Below are positions 17,274-25,251 of a DNA stretch of 63,488 nt, piece after piece. This DNA comes from Faecalicoccus pleomorphus DSM 20574 (GTDB lineage: Bacteria > Bacillota_I > Bacilli_A > Erysipelotrichales > Erysipelotrichaceae). The notes beneath the pieces were generated by a model, which was not told where the DNA came from, did not search any database, and saw only the letters and a list, made by a program, of their open reading frames with translations. The DNA lies in NCBI RefSeq assembly GCF_000420345.1, contig NZ_ATUT01000012.1:1-63488 (forward strand), read 5' to 3'. Position 1 is the stretch's first letter, and each line of letters opens with the position of its first letter. The position numbers and the translations under genes were made by a program.

Positions 17274-18339
17274 TGCCCTAGTGGGTGCCTTGGCACTGGG
17301 CATGACCGGATGTTCAGGATCCGGCGGGCAGGAACGTGAGTTCGAAGGACAGGAGCTTCATCTGTATAACTGGGGCGAATATATGGGAGAAAATTTAATC
17401 TCGGATTTTGAAGAACAGACAGGTGCCACTGTGAATGTGGATTACTTTGAATCCAATGAACAGATGTATATCAAGGTGGCCAATGGGGAATCTTTTGATG
17501 TTTTGGTTCCTAGCGACTATATGATCGAACGTTTGATTCAGGAAGATCTGCTTCAACCATTAGATAAGGATAAACTGACAAACCTGGATCAGTTATCGGA
17601 TGGTGTCATGGGATTGGATTACGATCCAAATAATGATTACTCGATTCCTTATTTTTGGGGAACTGTAGGTATCGTTTACGATAAAACAAAGGTTAGTGAA
17701 GAAGATCTGGAAAAAGAAGGATACAACATTTTCCTGGATACAAAATATAAAGGTGACATTTATCTGTACGATTCAGAACGTGACAGTTTTATGATGGCTT
17801 TAAAGGCATTAGGTTATTCGATGAATACGACAAATCAGGATGAATTGAATAAGGCGTATGACTGGCTGGTGCAGTGTGTAGAAACAATGGAACCGGAAAT
17901 TGTAACCGATGAAATTATCGACAATATGGCGCAGGGACGTAAAGCATTAGGCTTGATCTACTCGGGGGATGCAGCCTATGTTATGTCAGAAAATGAAGAC
18001 ATGGGCTTCTATATGCCGGAAACAGGAACCAACTTATGGAGTGATGCCATGGTTATTCCTAAGAATGCGGAAAATCCGGAACTAGCCCATGCGTTCATTG
18101 ATTATGTATGTAATTATGATGCGGCTATGGATAACTCCAGCTATGTTGGATATACTTCACCAAATGAAGAAGTTATGAATGAATTAAGTGGTGAAGGTGG
18201 AGATTTTGAAGGTATCAATGCCTATATTCCACGTACTGGAAATGATAAAGACGAAGTGTTCAAATATGATGAACAAACGCGTACAATCATTGCCGAACTT
18301 TTCAGTAAAGTAAAAGTTGCCGCCAGCAACGTTCAATAA
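17254..18339 (+). CDS. potD: Spermidine/putrescine-binding lipoprotein PotD
   Basis: This 361-residue extracellular binding protein delivers polyamine to PotBC. It begins with a lipoprotein signal (MKKLLASALVGALALGMTGC) in which Cys20 would be lipidated, then enters the mature domain with LHLYNWGEYMGENLISDFEEQTGATVNVDYFESNEQMY. Acidic and aromatic residues that usually hold the amine groups are present, including YFWGTVGIVYD and IYSGDAAYVM. The start lies inside potC behind an AAGGAGAGAAGGGAG stretch. A strong terminator follows, closing the operon. Confidence 0.94.
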   Translation: MKKLLASALVGALALGMTGCSGSGGQEREFEGQELHLYNWGEYMGENLISDFEEQTGATVNVDYFESNEQMYIKVANGESFDVLVPSDYMIERLIQEDLLQPLDKDKLTNLDQLSDGVMGLDYDPNNDYSIPYFWGTVGIVYDKTKVSEEDLEKEGYNIFLDTKYKGDIYLYDSERDSFMMALKALGYSMNTTNQDELNKAYDWLVQCVETMEPEIVTDEIIDNMAQGRKALGLIYSGDAAYVMSENEDMGFYMPETGTNLWSDAMVIPKNAENPELAHAFIDYVCNYDAAMDNSSYVGYTSPNEEVMNELSGEGGDFEGINAYIPRTGNDKDEVFKYDEQTRTIIAELFSKVKVAASNVQ

Positions 18340-18346
18340 GATAGTA

Positions 18347-18396
18347 AAAAATGCGACTTTTCTTGATCGATGGATTGGATCATAAGTCGCATTTTT
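18347..18396. terminator. Bidirectional terminator between potD and the DeoR gene
   Basis: AAAAATGCGACTT (18347-18359) pairs perfectly with AAGTCGCATTTTT (18384-18396). The A-rich left arm and T-rich right arm let it terminate both potD and the converging minus-strand regulator gene. Confidence 0.88.
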
Positions 18397-18399
18397 ATT

Positions 18400-19197
18400 T
18401 TATTGGTCAACGCTTTGATATCCGTAGAAAGGACGTACGGTTTGAATGGCCAACGATGTATATTTAAAATCTTCTAATTGTTCTTTCTGTACTCGAAAAT
18501 CAGTGATCAACAGATCGAACACATCTGCTTTGGCAACGCTGAACTGGTGAATGTTGGCAACTTTGGTCGCATCGGCCAATAGAATCTTTTTTCCCGTACA
18601 TCGAGAGATCATTGCTTCATTGATGGAAACTTCCGGCAGAATGACTGTTGTCATTCCGATTTCGGCATCAATACCGCTGCAGCCTAAAAAGCTCTTGTCA
18701 GCAGAAACGCGGTTGACGTTGTTTAAGGCAAAATCACCGACCATGCTTTCTTTGGGATATCGTATTTCTCCACCGGTCAAGACAACGGTGATTTTTGGAT
18801 CATAGTCGATGAATAACGCTTTTCCATTATTGGTAATGACGGTCACATGCTTGTCATGAATATACCGAAGCATCAATAGTGCAGTCGAACTTGTATTGAT
18901 AAATATCGTATCGCCTTCTTCTACCAGATTTGCCGCATATTTGGCGATTGCATGTTTATAAGGTTCATTATTGTCTTTGATCTGGTCGTTATTGACAAAG
19001 GATTGAATCAGTTTGGCTCCGCCATAATAGCGGATAACAGCTCCCATATCTTCCCAGTATTGCAGATCGCGTCGTATGGTCAAAGGTGCTACATTAAGCT
19101 CTTTTGCCAGCTCTTCCACGTTCACTTTTCCTTGTATCTGAATCTTTTCCATGATTTTTTTACGCCGTGCATCGACGATCTCTTTACTCATTTTCAT
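18400..19197 (-). CDS. DeoR-family transcriptional regulator, possibly UlaR/IolR type
   Basis: This 265-residue regulator has an N-terminal HTH (KVNVEELAKELNVAPLTIRRDLQYWEDMG, residues 23-51) and the C-terminal DeoR sensor domain with NTSSTALLMLRYI, VLTGGEIRYPKESMVGDFA and FLGCSGIDAEIGMT, which binds a phosphosugar. The gene sits beside remnants of ulaG and a transketolase, so it may once have regulated an ascorbate or pentose pathway. That is inference. The start has GAGGTGG upstream and overlaps the end of the neighbouring membrane protein gene by 14 bases. Confidence 0.88.
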   Translation of the reverse strand: MKMSKEIVDARRKKIMEKIQIQGKVNVEELAKELNVAPLTIRRDLQYWEDMGAVIRYYGGAKLIQSFVNNDQIKDNNEPYKHAIAKYAANLVEEGDTIFINTSSTALLMLRYIHDKHVTVITNNGKALFIDYDPKITVVLTGGEIRYPKESMVGDFALNNVNRVSADKSFLGCSGIDAEIGMTTVILPEVSINEAMISRCTGKKILLADATKVANIHQFSVAKADVFDLLITDFRVQKEQLEDFKYTSLAIQTVRPFYGYQSVDQ

Positions 19198-19921
19198 GAT
19201 TTACCACCTCGATGATTTTTGAAGTTCCTCCGATTTGCCGAATCTTTTTTATACATTCTTCTTCCATGGAATGATTGTGCATGACTCTGCAAAGATTGCT
19301 AAACTGGTAATAATAATGAAGCTTTTCACGATTGTTCAAGTTTTGTATATTTGTCTTTTTAAAGCAGTTAAAGCTTTGCTTGTAGTCTTTTCTACTAAAT
19401 AAGTAGAGGGCATCAATAAAGTCCCAATTATATAAAGGTGATAATTTGTGCCCTTTTACTTTGGCATCTTTCATACGGATGATTTTTGTATATTCTTCCT
19501 GAACAATCTTTGTATCCTTTAATAGAAAATGTGCATATAACTGGTTATAATGCCAGATCAAAAGGTTATCTATATTTTGATGAAACATTTTATAATGAGT
19601 TTCCATAGTTTCCAACAACGAAGAGGGTTCCAGCATATCGGCATAATACAAAGTATCATAAATCACCTTAGAAGAATTATAAGCTTTAAATATATCTTTT
19701 TTTAAAAGATCATCATATTCTTTTTTCCCTTTTTGCGGCATCACATCATAGGCAATCGTTTGAATCGCATGTTGATATAGATGACGTAAATATTCAGCAT
19801 AAAGTGCTATGGAAAATATCAGGATAAAAAGGATGCCAAATAATAATTTTTGACTGAACTTTTGTGCCGTCATGATAATATAGATAGAATAGATGGCAAA
19901 GATGATATAAATGATGCCCAT
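19184..19921 (-). CDS. Hypothetical two-helix membrane protein
   Basis: This 245-residue protein is not recognised. Residues 1-20 and 25-42 form two closely spaced hydrophobic helices (IIYIIFAIYSIYIIM and LLFGILFILIFSIALYAEYL), and the rest is a polar, helical, lysine- and tyrosine-rich cytoplasmic or external domain. The arrangement of short helical segments (e.g. LHYYYQFSNLCRV) is compatible with TPR-like repeats, but none is clear. It is co-transcribed with the DeoR regulator. Its start lies at the very edge of the degraded ulaG remnant and no good Shine-Dalgarno is visible, so the true start could differ. Confidence 0.6.
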   Translation of the reverse strand: MGIIYIIFAIYSIYIIMTAQKFSQKLLFGILFILIFSIALYAEYLRHLYQHAIQTIAYDVMPQKGKKEYDDLLKKDIFKAYNSSKVIYDTLYYADMLEPSSLLETMETHYKMFHQNIDNLLIWHYNQLYAHFLLKDTKIVQEEYTKIIRMKDAKVKGHKLSPLYNWDFIDALYLFSRKDYKQSFNCFKKTNIQNLNNREKLHYYYQFSNLCRVMHNHSMEEECIKKIRQIGGTSKIIEVVNHENE

Positions 19922-19935
19922 AATAAAGTTGCGGG

Positions 19936-20094
19936 CTTCTTGTGGAAATGCGGTGGTTAGGCTGTGCCGGAATTTGGTTTAAAACACCACAGGCAAACAT
20001 TACCGTCGATCTTTGGGCCGGTAATGGAAAAAGAACGCATGGCGATGGCAAAATGAAGGTAGGACATCAGATGGCAAATATGTGCGGATGTCGA
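19936..20094 (+). pseudogene. ulaG: Fragment of L-ascorbate-6-phosphate lactonase UlaG
   Basis: The translated piece VEMRWLGCAGIWFKTPQ, then DLWAGNGKRTHG and KMKVGHQMANMCGCR, matches the conserved N-terminal metallo-beta-lactamase region of UlaG-type lactonases. The preceding residues and the whole C-terminal part are missing. It has no start of its own and breaks off into transketolase sequence in another frame. It cannot encode an active lactonase. Confidence 0.7.
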
Positions 20095-20557
20095 AGGCCC
20101 ATGTTATGTAAGACCGGGACGATTGGGCGTAGAGGATGTGTATGATGACAGTTATACGTGGGAATACGGCAAGGGACAGATACTCAAAAAAGGAAGCAAG
20201 ATCGCCATCATTGCGACAGGACTGATGGTACAGGAGTCTTTAAAAGCTATCGAACAGCTAAAAGACATCGAACCGACACTGATCAATATTTCCACGATCA
20301 AGCCAATCGATGAAGAATTGATCCTGGAAACGGCGAAAACACACGATGTGATCGTAACGATCGAGGAACACAATGTGATCGGCGGCCTGGGCGGAGCAGT
20401 AGCCGAAACTCTGGCACCATATGGACTACCATGTCGTCAGTACATGATGGGTATGCAGGACAGTTTTGGACGAAGCGGCAAACCAAAAGACTTATTAGCC
20501 CGCTATCATTTGGATGCTTCAAGCATTGCCCAAAAGATCAAAGAAATCATGAAGTAA
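20081..20557 (+). pseudogene. C-terminal fragment of transketolase
   Basis: From the sequence ADVEGPCYVRPGRLGVEDVYDD onward this frame matches the C-terminal part of transketolase (second-subunit type), ending with SFGRSGKPKDLLARYHLDASSIAQKIKEIM. The N-terminal two-thirds, including most of the pyrimidine-binding domain, is absent. The frame is open for about 155 codons, so an ATG at 20123 could still give a 144-residue peptide, but it would lack the catalytic core. It is fused in a different frame to the ulaG fragment, most simply by a deletion. Confidence 0.75.
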
Positions 20558-20572
20558 AAATTACATCTCAAA

Positions 20573-20608
20573 CAAGCAGTGATGATATCGAATCGTTGCT
20601 GCTTTTTT
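20573..20608 (+). terminator. Terminator after the transketolase remnant
   Basis: AAGCAG (20574-20579) and CTGCTT (20599-20604) form an interrupted stem followed by a T run to about 20608. Confidence 0.6.
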
Positions 20609-20626
20609 ATGTAGAAATGAATGGTG

Positions 20627-20632
20627 TATAAT
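20627..20632 (+). promoter_or_regulatory. TATAAT box directly before the GH25 gene
   Basis: A perfect -10 box ends eight bases before the ATG at 20641. The predicted transcription start would fall at about 20639, almost on the start codon, and no Shine-Dalgarno is seen. Confidence 0.5.
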
Positions 20633-20640
20633 AGAAACCG

Positions 20641-21435
20641 ATGAAAAGGAAAAGAAAAGCTAAAAAGTTACGTATATTTATTTTGATGATGGTCTTGCTT
20701 GGTGTACTGACTTTTGTCATTCATTCACTTTTTTCACAAGCGGAAACGACTCCCTCATCCTACTATGATTTAGATCGTTTTGAAAATGCAAGCACAGGCT
20801 TTAAGTTCTATAACGATCCGGATTATGAAAGTGAGATTGGAATTGATGTCAGTGAGCACAATGGTACGATTGACTGGGATGCAGTTACAAACACCGGAAT
20901 CGATTTTGCGTTTATACGTGTCGGGTATCGAGGAGGGATTGAAGGAAAGATTCATGAGGATGCCACATTCGCATACAACATGGAACAGGCACAAGATAGA
21001 GGCCTGAAACTGGGTGTTTATTGGTATTCCAGTGCCATCAACACTATTGAACTTCAGGAGGAAATCGATTTTGTGCTGTCTTTAGTTTCTTCGTATTCCA
21101 TTGATTTGCCAATTGTCTTTGATATGGAATTTTTTGATGAACAAGAAGGTCGAATCAATACATTGAGTATCGAAGAGAAAACAGATTTAGCCTTGATGTT
21201 TTGTGATGCGATGGAAGAACATGGGTATGAATCCATGATTTATGGAAACTTAGACTGGTTCTATAATCAACTTGATTTCAGTCGGATTCAGGACAGAAAT
21301 CTCTGGTATGCGGCTTATCAAGATAAACCGGCCATGCAGGATCGATTCATGATTTGGCAATATTCTCATACAGGAACACTTCCCGGAATATCGACCAATG
21401 TGGATATGAACATCATGCCGGTGAAAAATAAATAG
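20641..21435 (+). CDS. Glycoside hydrolase family 25 muramidase, membrane-anchored or secreted
   Basis: This 264-residue protein starts with a basic segment and a membrane helix (IFILMMVLLGVLTFVIHSLF), then a GH25 barrel: IGIDVSEHNGTIDWDAV, FAFIRVGYRGG, LKLGVYWYSSA and LPIVFDMEFFDEQEGR, which carries the catalytic acids. It cleaves the N-acetylmuramic acid-GlcNAc bond of peptidoglycan. It ends nine bases before a nuclease gene, so the two secreted hydrolases form an operon. The start follows a T-rich leader with no ribosome site and may be translated from a nearly leaderless message. Confidence 0.9.
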   Translation: MKRKRKAKKLRIFILMMVLLGVLTFVIHSLFSQAETTPSSYYDLDRFENASTGFKFYNDPDYESEIGIDVSEHNGTIDWDAVTNTGIDFAFIRVGYRGGIEGKIHEDATFAYNMEQAQDRGLKLGVYWYSSAINTIELQEEIDFVLSLVSSYSIDLPIVFDMEFFDEQEGRINTLSIEEKTDLALMFCDAMEEHGYESMIYGNLDWFYNQLDFSRIQDRNLWYAAYQDKPAMQDRFMIWQYSHTGTLPGISTNVDMNIMPVKNK

Positions 21436-21444
21436 GAGATTTTC

Positions 21445-22137
21445 ATGAAAAAGGGCAATAGAAATGCATTGTTGAGTTTGTGTGTTGTAGTATGTATTTG
21501 TATCGTGTGTTTTGTCGTATATATGTCACTAAAAGAAGATGAAATATCCTTAGATACACTTCCGGAATATAGCCAAAATGCTTATGTCGCGATTAATGAT
21601 AATGAACCAGATTTTGAAGAATATGAGATTACAGAAGCACAAACATCCTTTGAAACCTATAATCAACTCGATGAATTAGGACGGTGTACGATGGCGAAAG
21701 CCAGTGTCGGAAAAGAGACGATGCCAAAGACAGATCGAGAAAGCATCAGCTCTGTCAAACCAAGTGGATGGCAGAATGAACGTTATGATTTCGTGCCGGG
21801 TGGCTGGGTGTATAACCGGTGTCATTTGATTGGATATCAGTTAACCGGTGAAAATGCCAATGCGAGAAACCTGATTACGGGTACCCGCTATATGAATACG
21901 GAAGGAATGCTTCCTTTTGAGAACGAGATTGCCGAGTATGTGAAAGCTACCGGTGAAAATGTTCTTTATGAAGTGACACCGATTTATGAAGGTGAAAATC
22001 TGGTTGCCAGTGGTGTGCATATGCAGGCATGTTCGGTAGAAGATGATTGCGAAAGCCTGGCATTTAATGTTTATGCATACAATGTTCAACCGGGTGTAGA
22101 GATAGATTATGCGACCGGAGAAAACGAGAAAGAATAA
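21445..22137 (+). CDS. DNA/RNA non-specific endonuclease, exported (EndA-like)
   Basis: This 230-residue protein has an N-terminal export helix (LLSLCVVVCICIVCFVVYMSL) and a beta-beta-alpha-metal nuclease domain with YNRCHLIGYQLTGENANARNLITGTRYMN, which corresponds to the catalytic DRGH/NRSH region and the downstream Asn that binds metal. It is similar to EndA/DNA-entry nucleases. It may scavenge DNA or process it on the cell surface. ComFA and ComFC are also in the window, so a link to DNA uptake is possible but speculative. It follows AGGAGA 10 bases after the GH25 gene. Confidence 0.88.
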   Translation: MKKGNRNALLSLCVVVCICIVCFVVYMSLKEDEISLDTLPEYSQNAYVAINDNEPDFEEYEITEAQTSFETYNQLDELGRCTMAKASVGKETMPKTDRESISSVKPSGWQNERYDFVPGGWVYNRCHLIGYQLTGENANARNLITGTRYMNTEGMLPFENEIAEYVKATGENVLYEVTPIYEGENLVASGVHMQACSVEDDCESLAFNVYAYNVQPGVEIDYATGENEKE

Positions 22138-22149
22138 GGAGGAAACGAT

Positions 22150-23610
22150 ATGTCTTGTACAACAATTTTAGTGGGTAAAAAAGCTAGTTTTGATGGTTCA
22201 ACGATCATCGCGCGCAACGATGATTCCGGAGCCGGACAATTTACCGAAAAGAAGCTGGTGGTTGTAGAACCAGATCAACAGCCCAAAACCTATAAAAGTG
22301 TGATCTCGCATGTAGAGATTGAATTGCCGGATCAGCCTATGCGATATACGGCAGCTCCCAATGCGGTAGAGGGAGAAGGCGTTTGGGCTGCTTTTGGTAT
22401 AAATGAAGCAGGTGTTGGTATGACGGCTACGGAAACGATTACTTCGAATGCTCGTGTATTAGGAGCTGATCCTTTGGTTGTTTATGATGAAAAGACACAG
22501 ACACCTGGTGGAATTGGAGAAGAAGATCTTGTTACTCTTGTTTTACCCTATATTCACACTGCGCGAGAAGGTGTACTTCGCCTGGGAAAATTATTAGAAG
22601 AATATGGTACCTATGAGATGAATGGAATTGCCTTTTCAGACAAAGATGAAATCTGGTGGTTAGAGACGATTGGCGGACATCATTGGATGGCTCGCAGAGT
22701 TCCGGATACTGTTTATGTTGCTATGCCTAATCAATTAGGAATTGATTCTTTTGACTGGAAGGATGCCTATGGTGCACAAAAAGAGTGTATGTGCTCTAGT
22801 GATCTGAAAGAATTTGTGGAACAAAATCATTTAGATCTTTCGATGAATGATGTATTTGATCCACGCTGTGCGTTTGGATCTCATGATGATGCCGATCATG
22901 TATATAACACGCCTAGAGCCTGGTATATTGAAAAAACATTAAATCCACATACAAAAAAATGGGAAGGCAAACAGGCAGACTATACACCGGAATCCGATGA
23001 TATTCCGTGGTGCATGGTTCCCGAGAAAAAGATCACAATCGAAGATGTGAAATATTTGTTGTCATCGACTTTTCAGGGAACGGATTATGATCCATATAAA
23101 AGCTATGGGGATCGATCAAAAGCCGGTATGTATCGTTCCATTGGTGTGAATCGTACCAGTGTGCTTGGACTGATTCATCAACGTCCGGATCGAGAAGTCT
23201 TAGAATGGATTGCCTTTGCGGCTAACAACATGAATGTGATGATTCCTTTCTATCCTCATGTGGATAGTGTGCCGGAATATCTGTCCAATACTACCGACAA
23301 GGTTTCTACGGATAACTTTTATTGGACAAGTCGTCTGATTGCCGCGATGGCGGATGCCAGCTTTAAACAATCTCGTAACTTGATTGAACGATATCAAAAT
23401 AAAGTGGCTGCCAAAGCGCATGAAATAATTCATCAAACTGATGCATTGCTGGCAAAAGAAGAAACAGAACAGCGTAAAAAAGAAATTCGTACACAAGCCA
23501 ATCAAGCCATTGCCAATATGGTCAAAGAAGCTGCTGATGAAACTCTAGGTAAAGTTTTGTTTGAATTAAGTTCAATCATGAAGAATGCATATGCCCGCAG
23601 CGATGCCTAA
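22150..23610 (+). CDS. C69-family dipeptidase
   Basis: This 486-residue Ntn-type peptidase has the likely nucleophile Cys3 in MSCTTILVGKKASFDGSTI. Supporting family stretches are ARNDDSGAG, MRYTAAPNAVEGEGVWAAFGINEAGVGMT and ATETITSN. The length matches the PepD/C69 family of broad dipeptidases, with no signal peptide. It sits 12 bases after the nuclease gene behind AAGGAGGAAACG and probably belongs to the same nutrient-scavenging operon. An additional gene overlaps its 3' end. Confidence 0.9.
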   Translation: MSCTTILVGKKASFDGSTIIARNDDSGAGQFTEKKLVVVEPDQQPKTYKSVISHVEIELPDQPMRYTAAPNAVEGEGVWAAFGINEAGVGMTATETITSNARVLGADPLVVYDEKTQTPGGIGEEDLVTLVLPYIHTAREGVLRLGKLLEEYGTYEMNGIAFSDKDEIWWLETIGGHHWMARRVPDTVYVAMPNQLGIDSFDWKDAYGAQKECMCSSDLKEFVEQNHLDLSMNDVFDPRCAFGSHDDADHVYNTPRAWYIEKTLNPHTKKWEGKQADYTPESDDIPWCMVPEKKITIEDVKYLLSSTFQGTDYDPYKSYGDRSKAGMYRSIGVNRTSVLGLIHQRPDREVLEWIAFAANNMNVMIPFYPHVDSVPEYLSNTTDKVSTDNFYWTSRLIAAMADASFKQSRNLIERYQNKVAAKAHEIIHQTDALLAKEETEQRKKEIRTQANQAIANMVKEAADETLGKVLFELSSIMKNAYARSDA

Positions 23611-24100
23611 TAAAGTGGAACGAGAAGTAACGCTGTTTATTGCCATGAGCCTGGATGGCTATATTGCCAGTGAGGATGGATGCATAGATTGGCTGCAGGT
23701 TTTTGAAAATCAGGAAGGTACTACGAATTCCTATGATATGTTTATAAAAAATACTGATTCTATTATTATGGGCTATACCACATATCATCAATTGATTACC
23801 GAAATTACACCTAATCAATGGCCGTATGCCAAACAGGACACATATGTAATTACTCATCGCACTTTAAAAGACAAATCGAATATTTGTTTTGTGAGCCAGG
23901 ATCCTGTATCTCTGCTCCATGACCTAAAACAAAAAGAAGGTAAAGGAATTTGGGTTTGTGGAGGCGCACAGATTATCACACCTTTAATTGAACAGCAGAT
24001 GATTGATGTGTATCACATCTCTGTGATTCCTGTTTTACTGGGGAATGGGATTCGGCTATTTCAAAAACAAAAGAGTTTCCAGCCTTTAGAGTTGATATGA
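23585..24100 (+). CDS. RibD C-terminal/dihydrofolate reductase-like protein
   Basis: This protein of about 170 residues has VTLFIAMSLDGYIASEDGCIDWL at the start, then an internal PYAKQDTYVITHR and IWVCGGAQIITPLIEQQMID near the end. This pattern is shared by DHFR/RibD-C family reductases (YwjB/YyaP type). The substrate is unknown. The start is uncertain. It overlaps the C69 gene and could begin at 23585, 23591 or 23603, none with a good ribosome site. Confidence 0.8.
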   Translation: MHMPAAMPNKVEREVTLFIAMSLDGYIASEDGCIDWLQVFENQEGTTNSYDMFIKNTDSIIMGYTTYHQLITEITPNQWPYAKQDTYVITHRTLKDKSNICFVSQDPVSLLHDLKQKEGKGIWVCGGAQIITPLIEQQMIDVYHISVIPVLLGNGIRLFQKQKSFQPLELI

Positions 24101-24163
24101 ACAGTTTCATATAATGGAATCACAGATTTAATTTATAAGACAAAATAAAAAAGGAAAATCACG

Positions 24164-24694
24164 ATGTATAGAACAACTTATGACAGCTCATTTAACAGAA
24201 TTTACTTATCCAGTGATGGCCAATATCTAACCGGGTTATGGTTTGAAGGCTCTAGAGATGAAGTCAAACATGGAAAGAATTTTATTGATCAAGAATTGCC
24301 CATTTTTGAACAAACGAAAAAATGGCTGGATATTTATTTTTCGGGCAAAGAACCATCATTTTTGCCGACCTATAGGTTAGAACATGTAACACCGTTTCGT
24401 CAGCTTGTCATGGATCAATTATTTCAAATTCCTTTTGGAAAGGTAGTAACGTATAGAGATATAGCCGAAAATATCGCAAAGATCAAAGGATTGGATAAAA
24501 TGTCAGCTCAGGCGGTAGGCGGTGCGATTGGTTGGAATCCCATCTGCATCGTAATTCCCTGCCATCGTGTGGTTGGCTCGAATGGAAGTCTTACGGGCTA
24601 TAGCGGCGGTATGGCCAATAAAATCAAACTATTAGAAAATGAAGGACATGATGTATCAAAATTTCTTGTTCCAAAAAAAGGAAGTGCTTTATGA
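24164..24694 (+). CDS. ogt: Methylated-DNA--[protein]-cysteine S-methyltransferase
   Basis: This 176-residue suicide repair enzyme moves the methyl group of O6-methylguanine to its own Cys. The core shows PFGKVVTYRDIAENIAKIKG, AQAVGGAIGWNP, then IVIPCHRVVGSNGSLTGYSGG, with the catalytic Cys in PCHR. It lacks an Ada activation domain. AAAAGGAAAA precedes the ATG. It overlaps tag by four bases (ATGA), pairing two alkylation-repair enzymes. Confidence 0.94.
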   Translation: MYRTTYDSSFNRIYLSSDGQYLTGLWFEGSRDEVKHGKNFIDQELPIFEQTKKWLDIYFSGKEPSFLPTYRLEHVTPFRQLVMDQLFQIPFGKVVTYRDIAENIAKIKGLDKMSAQAVGGAIGWNPICIVIPCHRVVGSNGSLTGYSGGMANKIKLLENEGHDVSKFLVPKKGSAL

Positions 24695-25233
24695 AACGAT
24701 GCAGCTGGTGTAATCTGAATAATCCCTTATATATTCGCTATCATGACGAAGAATGGGGACAACCTAATTTTGATGAGCGATATCTTTTGGAGATGTTGAT
24801 CTTGGAGTCCTTTCAGGCCGGTCTATCCTGGGAATGTGTATTGAATAAACGAGAAGCGTTTCGTCAGGCTTATAATCAGTTTGATTTGAATAAAATTTGT
24901 TCGTATGATGAAACGAAGCTACAAGAACTTGCCCAAAATAAAGGGATCATACGCAATCGTTTAAAAATCAAAGCCAGTGTGGAAAATGCGAAGATCTTTA
25001 AAGCCATACAAAAAGAGTATGGTAGCTTTTATAACTACTTAAAAATCTTTACACAAGGAAAGACATTTTATGAAGTAGGACTGACACGTTCAAAGCTTTC
25101 TGATTGCTTATCTGCGGATCTCAAGAAAAAAGGTATGAAATTTGTCGGTACGACCATCATTTACTCGTATTTACAGGCAATCGGTATCATTTATTCTCAT
25201 GATGAAAATTGTGATCTCTATCATGCGACATAG
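24691..25233 (+). CDS. tag: DNA-3-methyladenine glycosylase I
   Basis: This 180-residue Tag-type glycosylase removes 3-methyladenine from DNA. The N-terminal MKRCSWCNLNNPLYIRYHDEEWG carries the Cys and His zinc ligands, followed by DERYLLEMLILESFQAGLSWECVLNKREAFRQAY, which is strongly conserved in the family. The expected C-terminal GTTIIYSYLQAIGIIYSHDENC holds the remaining zinc ligands. It is translationally coupled to ogt, and a short terminator overlaps its stop codon. Confidence 0.95.
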   Translation: MKRCSWCNLNNPLYIRYHDEEWGQPNFDERYLLEMLILESFQAGLSWECVLNKREAFRQAYNQFDLNKICSYDETKLQELAQNKGIIRNRLKIKASVENAKIFKAIQKEYGSFYNYLKIFTQGKTFYEVGLTRSKLSDCLSADLKKKGMKFVGTTIIYSYLQAIGIIYSHDENCDLYHAT

Positions 25234-25251
25234 AACCCTCGGGTTCTTTTT
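25232..25251 (+). terminator. tag terminator
   Basis: AGAACC (25232-25237) and GGTTCT (25242-25247) pair across a CTCG tetraloop and run into five T. The stem begins inside the tag stop codon and its T run touches the end of the converging LysR gene. Confidence 0.75.
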
